Positions 57,707-64,000 of a stretch of DNA of 64,000 nt are shown here, one piece after another. The stretch is taken from NCBI GenBank assembly GCA_002007465.1, contig LNAC01000065.1, positions 1,226,570-1,290,569 on the forward strand, in the 5' to 3' direction. This stretch comes from Ailurus styani. Lineage: Eukaryota > Chordata > Mammalia > Carnivora > Ailuridae. Position numbers and translations under genes: made by a program. Under the pieces are notes generated by a model. That model worked only from the letters and a program-made list of their open reading frames with translations, ran no database searches and had not been told where the DNA came from. How positions within the stretch are numbered: position 1 is the first letter of the stretch; the number at the start of each line of letters is the position of its first letter.

Positions 57707-57913
57707 CTGGGGTGCCTGGGTGGCTCAGTGGGTTGAGCATCTGCCTTCAGCTCAGATCATAATCTCAGGGTCCTGGGATCGAGCCCCACGTCGGGCTCTC
57801 TGCTCAGCAGTGAGCCTTCCTCCCTTTCTCCCTCTGCCTGCCTCTCTGCCTACTTGTGATCTCTCTCTCTCTGTCAAATAAATAAATAAAATCTTAAAAA
57901 AAAAAAAAAAAAA
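57707..57913 (+). mobile_element. CAN-SINE, sense
   Basis: Head ggggtgcctgggtggctcag, long poly-A tail. TSD gaacctctgatct / gaacctgtggtct, with two mismatches. Confidence 0.93.
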
Positions 57914-59111
57914 GAACCTGTGGTCTGGGGAGGGGGTAAAGTCTTAGTATGGTGCCTGATATATAGTGGGTACTTGTCATAGTAAAAAATTACATGAATT
58001 ATTGAATAGTTTATAAACAATATAAGCTTATGGTAGTAACCTGAGCAAAGTTACTATAAATTAAGATGTATTATAAACGTGCAAAAGACCACAGTATATA
58101 ATATCCTAACACAGGGTCTATAACATACAAAAATTGCTGTACTTAGAAATCAAGAATGTTTTGAAAAGATCTTTAATTTCTTGTGTCTTTAATTCTGAAT
58201 CATTTTAAACAAAATGTAGCTTTATTATAAAACCCTAAAATTCGCAAAGTTACTTTGAAGTACATCTAAATTTAGCTTGAAGAAAGTACTCTATTGTATT
58301 TTATCATGATTCTGATTTAATGAATCAAAATTAGTAAGGCCAAATTTTAAAGATTTTATTCAATTTCTGTAGCATGATTGATTCACAGTTGACTATCAAG
58401 AGTTTATTTTGTTGAAGTATATGTCTGTACTTTTTTTGTGTGTGCTCAGAATTCTTACAGGGATTCAGTAAATGAAAATGATGATTTTAAAAAAAGCCAG
58501 TTGGAATTTTTTTCATCTAGAATAGTGCAAGTTCAACCAAAATCTTTTTAGGCAACCGCTGAAGGCTTTTGAGGAGAAAGATTTTGAAAAGAATAGGCAA
58601 AGGAAAAGCTGCCCTTTTATTTTTAGGACACTGTTGAAACATTTGTGGGACAGTGTAGGCAGACTTTTGTTGGCGAGGTTATAATGTACTGTCTTTTGTT
58701 TTAGGGTTATGTTGCTATTTTTTATGACCTAGGCTATGGTAGCAGCTGGTTTTTTTTTTTTTCTTTCCCTGTTATAATCAGAATGTGTCGAGTTGATAAT
58801 GTCAGTAAAGAAAATACTTAAGAGTGCCAGGAGTTGAGCCTGTTCCTGATCTGTCCTGTATCACCTACTCACATTCTCATGGGCTATGACCATAGTACAT
58901 TTCTTGTTTCAGATGTGGACCTAGACTCCTAAACTAGGATAGGATATTTTGCACCAATATAAGAGTTTTCTTTATTATTTACTAGCTAAGTCTGGATATG
59001 TGCATAGCTAGAAATTGCAAAAGCCTATGAAGCCCTGTTTCTCATTTTGTATTGTGGTACTGTTCCCACAGAGTTTAGGAAGGGCAACATGGATAGTTCT
59101 ATTAACAACAA

Positions 59112-59244
59112 AGTGACCATATAATTTAGTATCCAAACCTGGACACTTTAAAGAGTGAAAATGTGTACTGTTGATAATGTTGGGACCACAGCTATAGTCA
59201 GGGATAGCCCTGAGCAAATTGGGACCTATATTCACCCTCCCTAT
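59112..59244. mobile_element. Putative old DNA transposon (MITE-like)
   Basis: Starts 'gtgaccatataatttagtat' and ends 'gggacctatattcaccct', so the ends are roughly inverted (ggtgaccata / tatggtcacc in better-preserved relatives). 'ccaaacctggacactttaaa' is also typical of that repeat. Family name uncertain. Confidence 0.4.
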
Positions 59245-59495
59245 AGTTCATCTTAATTATTGTGTTTTCTTTCACTTTATATAATTGTATTACCCTGTAG
59301 TTCCTTATAAATATAACAAATAATAAATGCAGTAATTATAAATAAATAAATATTTTTCAAATTAATCAGTGTCTTCAGGCAAACACTAAGAAATGAAATA
59401 TTCAAGTACATCTCTTACCCTCCACTAGTGGATGGTCCATCTATAAGAACTGGACCAATCTATGTGATAGGACACTTGTTTAGTTCCTTTGTATA

Positions 59496-59659
59496 CTTTT
59501 ATTTATTTGAGAGAGAGTGCAAGAGAGAGTCAGGGGAGGGGCAGAGGGAGGGAGAGGGAGAATCTTAAGCAGGAGCTCTACCTCACAACCCTGAGATCAT
59601 GACCTGAGCCAAAAATCAAGAGTCGGATGCTTAACTGACTCAGGCACCCAGGCACCCCA
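59496..59659 (-). mobile_element. CAN-SINE, antisense, diverged
   Basis: Short reverse copy ending caggcaccccat. TSD tttagttcctttgtata / tttagttcccttatata, with two mismatches. Confidence 0.9.
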
Positions 59660-60295
59660 TTTAGTTCCCTTATATACCTGTTCTGTATCACCCCATATAA
59701 TGCAAAAGAAACTGTTCTTGCTCCTTCACTTACCAAGATTTCCTTCTTACATGCTAGAAGTAAACTTTGAAAAAAATTATTAGTGTGGCTTCTAGTGGGC
59801 AATCTTAAGTCAGTCTTGAGAGAATATGACTCCACACGAATTCTACTTTAGATTAGGCACTTGTGCCTCAGTGTCATTGCTATTTGAATGTACTTTAGTT
59901 TTCTTAGTCCCAAGTAGGACAACATAGAAAAGTATAAAGGAAAAAGCAAGGACTAGACAAAGAGGCAGTTCATTTATGGGACAAAATAGAATTCCTCTCT
60001 AAGAACAAGAATTGTTCCTTGAAATACTCTTTTCACTTTCCCATGAAGAGACAACCACGTGCCAGGAAGCTCTTGACCAGTCAAGGTAGCATATTCATGA
60101 AGCTAACTGCTCTTCATAGGAGTGGCTTGCCATTGCTAGAGATGGGTACTCCAAATTTTCTTGAGCCACCACCTTCCCATTCTCTCTAGGAAGTTTATAA
60201 ATGGTGATTAGATTTGCACGTTCTTCCAGAGAACCCAATTACCTTTCAGTCATAATCATGGAATACTATCTCTGAGGGCTACAGTCAGTTAACAT

Positions 60296-60530
60296 AATAG
60301 AATTCAGCAAAATCTTTTCTGTAAAAGGCCAGGGAGTAAATATTTTAGACTTTCCTGGCCACATAAGGGCTCTGTCCCATATTCTTCTTCTTCTTCTTTT
60401 TTTTTTTTTGTTCTTACAGCCCTTTAAAAATATAAAAACTGTTCTTAATTCATAGGCCCTGCAAAAAACAGGCTGCAGGTTGAATTTGGCCACTGAGCCA
60501 TAATTTGGTAATCCTGACATATAATATAGG
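60296..60530 (-). mobile_element. hAT-type DNA repeat, diverged
   Basis: 'tctgtaaaaggccagggagt', 'aaatattttagactttcctg', 'aacaggctgcaggttgaatt', 'tggccactgagccataattt' match a common hAT/Charlie-group repeat whose exact name I cannot fix. A (TTC)n run lies at 60382-60400. Confidence 0.5.
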
Positions 60531-60871
60531 TTCACAATCCTGTATCTAAAATCTTTGGTACCAGAAATATTTCAGAATTCAGTTTTTTAGAGTTTTAAAA
60601 GATAATAGGTCTGTGCTGTGTATTATACCCCCATGGAGCCTGAGGTAACATCCCATAATCAAACACATTATAGAGTACAATGTATGAATATTCACACTAA
60701 GTAAGATAAATGCAGACTATAAATAGCCTTTGATAGTTCAGGTTAAGTTGTGCCCCCAGATGAGTTTACTCAATCAAAAAACAAATCAAGAATTAAATCA
60801 AAAAACAAAAACAACTCTATTCAGAGCTTTATAGATTTCAAAATGGTAGTTTAAGGACTGCAGATTGAGCT

Positions 60872-61071
60872 TTTTTTTGTTGTTTAAGATTTATTTATTT
60901 ATTTGACAGAGAGATCATAAGTAGGCAGAGAGGCAGGCAGAGAGAAAGGAGGAAGCAGGCTCCCCGCTGAGCAGGGAGCCCGATGCGATGCGGGCCTTGA
61001 TCCCAGGACCCTGAGATCATGACCTGAGCCGAAGGCAGAGGCTTTAACCCACTGAGCCACGCAGGCTCCCT
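60872..61071 (-). mobile_element. CAN-SINE, antisense
   Basis: Reverse copy with TSD agattgagct (60862-60871, 61072-61081). Contains a small internal duplication gatgcgatgcg. Confidence 0.93.
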
Positions 61072-61323
61072 AGATTGAGCTACTTTTATAGGGAAACATA
61101 TTTTGGGTTTTAGGTAACTTGAGAATAAACTTTTTAGAACACCTACCCAATGTGTAACTTAGGACTTCCTCTACAATTAAATATGTGTCTTGCTTTATAA
61201 GTTACAATTATATGTATTCCTTAAAGGAGAGCTTTACAATATTATCAGTGGTATGTAAGATAAACTGAATTTTTGATGTATGTTATCACACAAAGTGTAA
61301 TTTTTGCCCATTTCCCTATTTAG

Positions 61324-61397
61324 TTCTTGGATGAAATTTCATCTACTGAAACTAAAGAATCCAGTGGTACGAGTGAGCCTGTGCACCTGAAAGAAGG
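61324..61397 (+). CDS. RASA2: RASA2 window exon 15 (RasGAP-PH linker)
   Basis: This 74-bp exon has acceptor tatttag and donor agg|gtaatt. It encodes 24 residues, FLDEISSTETKESSGTSEP then VHLKE, plus two bases of Gly. A Ser/Thr/Glu-rich linker leads into 'VHLKEG', the first strand of the PH domain. Confidence 0.97.
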
Positions 61398-61932
61398 GTA
61401 ATTTAATGAATTTAGAGATTAAAGTTGTGTCAGCATAGATGTTATATGAGTACAAAAAGCATGGGTCTGGAAGTGAGGAAATCTGGGTTTTGTTCTGTGT
61501 TAAAACTGCTTATGTAACATCCATCAGGTAAGTCACACTGTCATATGAACTTTATGCCACATGGGCATGATTCCTTGTTCATGCAGTCCTAGAGTAGTTT
61601 TGTAAATATAATGAGATTATAGATATTAGAGTACTTTGAAAAAGTAACAGCACTCTTCAGTCTTGAAGTAGTGTTATCATTGGAAGTTGAAGGGAAACTT
61701 TAAAGTTTGGCCCTTTTAGTTTTGAATAGCACAATTACAAGTTTAAATTAAGACTTTATTCCCTTAGCATGACCAAAATAAATGTAGAAGATATAGATGA
61801 CAAAGACATTTTCATATACTTAATAAGATCCTACACAGCCTTTTATGTCATTTAAAATTAAATAACAGTTTTTGTTTTGGATGAACTATTTTAATATTTG
61901 TAACTAAATTTTCCTATCTGTTGTTTTGGCAG
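61398..61932 (+). other. RASA2: RASA2 intron between window exons 15 and 16 (535 bp)
   Basis: About 61440-61640 resembles a sense MIR ('aagcatgggtctggaagtga', 'aacatccatcaggtaagtca'). The rest is unique. Confidence 0.6.
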
Positions 61933-62039
61933 TGAGATGTATAAAAGAGCTCAGGGAAGAACTCGGATTGGGAAAAAGAATTTCAAGAAACGGTGGTTCT
62001 GCTTAACAAGCAGAGAGCTCACCTACCACAAACAGCCAG
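61933..62039 (+). CDS. RASA2: RASA2 window exon 16 (PH domain start)
   Basis: This 107-bp exon has acceptor ttggcag and donor ccag|gtagtt (weak). One base completes Gly, then 35 residues start [19 protein letters not shown] and end RELTYHKQP, with one base of the next codon. 'G.M.KR..GR....[10 protein letters not shown]...L.Y' is the PH strand 1-3 pattern. The basic KKNFKKR stretch lies where PH domains contact inositol phosphates. The rest of PH is outside the window. Confidence 0.97.
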
Positions 62040-62426
62040 GTAGTTGTGTTTATACTTTATTTTGGGGCTTTTTCCTGGTTCTCAGTGAAGATACCTTTTT
62101 TTTTTTTTTTGCTGCTTAATATAACTCTGGTGAACCTTTTCACTAATATTACTGCAGTGTATAGTTTCTCACAGTGATGCACACACGTTAAGGATGCAAT
62201 AAATATTTGACAAGCGACACCATGTAGCTTCCATTTTTTTTTCTCACACGTGCTCTGTTTTCTAAAAAAATTCCTGATAAATTCCAGTTATCTTGAACTT
62301 GGAAGTTTCTTTTAACTGTCAGAGCCAAATTGGTAAGAATCGGTGTCTAATAAATGAGAGTATTTCAGTGGTTTGCTGGATAACATCAGCTAAAACTTTC
62401 CACAGTCATACCATAGATTGTGATTC

Positions 62427-62618
62427 TTTTTTTTTTTTTTTTTTAATTTACTTGACAGAGATCTATCACAAGTAGGCAGAGAGGCAGGCAGAGAGAGTGA
62501 GGAGGAAGCAGGCTCCCCACTGAGCAGGGAGCCTGATGTGGGCCTCAATCCCAGGACCCTGGGATCATGACCTGAGCTGAAGGCAGAGGCTTTAACCCAC
62601 AGAGCCACCCAGGCGCCC
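62427..62618 (-). mobile_element. CAN-SINE, antisense
   Basis: Complete reverse copy with 13-bp TSD tagattgtgattc (62414-62426, 62619-62631). Confidence 0.95.
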
Positions 62619-63937
62619 TAGATTGTGATTCCTATATGGTTATCAGATTCATTCTAGACTGTTGGCCAAGCTGTCTTCAAGATGGAAATTTTAATGATTT
62701 GCCTTCTGAGAAAGCACAGTGGGCTGTTTGGATAAAGAAAGCCATCTTCCTACAGTGTGATTGAGGGATTCAGAAAGGCATAGCTTGTCCCTCAGTGGAC
62801 TGACACAGTGCTTAAAATGCCCATGTTTTAAGTTTATTCCTTTGGGGTAAAGCATGATCCACAGAAAGCCATTAGCTCTTTCTGGTATCTTAGCAAGGAG
62901 AACTTGATAACTAAATCATGAATCACATTTAGTAGAATCCCTTTTATTCACGATGATCAGGATACAAAGATGTTCCTTTAAAGCAAGAATCATTTAAAAA
63001 CAGACAAAAAGGTATATACTCTTAAATATTTATATATTTGTTTACCAAATCTTTTGATAGAGAATCAAGATCTTTTCTTTGAATATGGATCTATAGATTG
63101 GATTTACCCTTTGTCTTTCTTGTGCAAATATACCCATAATGCATCAGTTTTCTGGTTGATTTTTCCAGAGTGAACCTAGAACTTAAATACTTGAAAAGCA
63201 GTCTAAGTACAGAATCCAATTAGATTTCATGATAGTCACCCCTAATTTTTTTATAGGTGTCTCACTCCCATATAAATCAACATTATTTATATGGATGTGG
63301 ATCTCCTTTTTTGAAGCTTCTCAAAGCACTCACCTGATTTTCAAATAAATAGTAAACATCTTAATAGGGAGCACTTATTTTGCCACTTTACATATATTTG
63401 AGTAAATTATTATAACACAGAAAAATTGCATAAATAGGTTTGGGAACAAGCCCAACAGAGTTGGTAAACAAAACAGCCTAGCCAATGGAAACAGAAGGGT
63501 GCAGGCTTAACAGATAGAAGCCTAGTAACCACAAGCATTCAGCATCCCATGAGCATCTCTGTTATGTTTTACAGTATACATGGAGAGCCTCAGTTAATGC
63601 ATTATCTCTGTTAGGTAAAGATCTGTTAAGAGAGCTTCTGCTGTAAATTCTGAAATGATAGCAAACACCAGCCCTTGGGTGCTTTCAAGAGAATGTAGAG
63701 TCAACTAAGTAGAATGCTTCAGTGGAGATTTTTGAAGAGTAGAGTGAGAAGAAAAATTGTTTGGTAATTCATTATTATGGCTCTACCAAAATGACTACAT
63801 GTAGCCAGATGTATTAGTAAGATATAAGAAATCAAAGTCATTTTATTTTTAGGCACCCAGATAATTTGTTATGGCCTATCAGAAGTTAAATGACAAAAGA
63901 GCAATAGGCTACATACTTAACCTTCCAGACAGCATTT

Positions 63938-64000
63938 TTTTTAAAGATTTTATTTATTTATTTCACAGCAGGAGAGAGATTACAAGGAGGCAGAGAGGCA
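63938..64000 (-). mobile_element. CAN-SINE, antisense, cut by the window end
   Basis: Poly-T, aagattttatttatttattt, then 'cacagcaggagagagatt' and 'ggcagagaggca' up to the last base. Confidence 0.9.

Larger units (their letters stand above)
57235..61323 (+). other. RASA2: RASA2 intron between window exons 14 and 15 (4.1 kb)
   Basis: Contains a MER20-like DNA transposon (57489), CAN-SINEs (57707, 59496, 60872), a MITE-like repeat (59112) and another hAT-like repeat (60296). 57920-59100 and 59680-60290 show no gene or recognised repeat. Confidence 0.75.
1209..62039 (+). other. RASA2: RASA2 gene, internal part (16 coding exons)
   Basis: Ras GTPase-activating protein 2 (GAP1m) speeds GTP hydrolysis on Ras at the inner face of the plasma membrane and so damps Ras-MAPK signalling. 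The sixteen exons listed separately join into one open frame of 1578 nt (525 full codons plus a partial codon at each end), with every junction in phase and every intron GT-AG. The predicted protein follows human RASA2 as I remember it at nearly every residue, which separates it from the paralogues RASA3, RASAL1 and RASA4. Domain order is end of C2A, C2B, RasGAP, start of PH. The start codon and promoter lie upstream of the window, and the rest of PH, the Btk zinc motif and the C-terminus lie downstream. Nothing suggests a pseudogene: introns are retained and no frame is broken. Confidence 0.97.
62040..64000 (+). other. RASA2: RASA2 intron after window exon 16 (continues past the window)
   Basis: Contains CAN-SINEs at 62427 and at the window end. 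62640-63930 is unique AT-rich sequence with no gene seen. Confidence 0.8.

Noticed and set aside
1..64000. CRISPR arrays, operons, prokaryotic signals, tRNA or rRNA genes, retroviral genes
   Set aside because: Nothing of the kind was seen. The tRNA-like sequences are the heads of CAN-SINEs, and the regular repeats are microsatellites and retroelement parts.

Overview
This is a 64 kb piece of a mammalian nuclear genome. It comes from a carnivoran, most likely a mustelid (ferret, mink, marten, badger or otter group). The evidence is about 30 copies of the carnivore tRNA-derived CAN-SINE (SINEC). Their consensus head reads ggcgcctgggtggctcag, followed in most copies by the 'tgggttaaagcc' variant that I associate with mustelids. 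Many copies have exact target-site duplications (TSDs). I recognised no bacterial genes, CRISPR array, complete viral genes or RNA genes.

The only gene I can support is RASA2 (GAP1m, a Ras GTPase-activating protein), on the + strand. Sixteen consecutive internal coding exons lie between 1209 and 62039. All introns are GT-AG and all exon phases match. The exons join to 1578 nt with no stop or frameshift, corresponding to roughly residues 119-645 of the ~850-residue human protein. In order they encode the end of C2A (exons 1-2), C2B (3-7), the catalytic RasGAP domain (7-14, with the arginine finger in exon 9) and a linker plus the start of the PH domain (15-16). The 5' exons (N-terminus and most of C2A) and the 3' exons (rest of PH, Btk motif, C-terminus) lie outside the window. 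Exons are numbered here by their order in the window.

Layout: 1-11.1 kb holds the first exon and a 9.8 kb intron. 11.2-31.6 kb is a 20.4 kb intron packed with antisense L1, L2 and SINEs, and contains a 245-base assembly gap. 31.6-38.5 kb holds the C2B exons. 38.5-47.1 kb is an 8.5 kb intron rich in SINEs and MIRs. 47.1-57.2 kb carries the compact RasGAP exons. 57.2-64 kb carries the PH-start exons and further intron.

The most notable observations are about genome architecture. (1) A truncated L1 landed 10 bp inside the intron after window exon 3, and its 13-bp TSD copies the complete 5' splice site, leaving two identical donors 375 bp apart. (2) A CAN-SINE has its middle replaced by a perfect 73-bp copy of the flanking intron. 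(3) The assembly gap sits between two SINEs followed by the same sequence. (4) A SINE tandem dimer sits in a single TSD.
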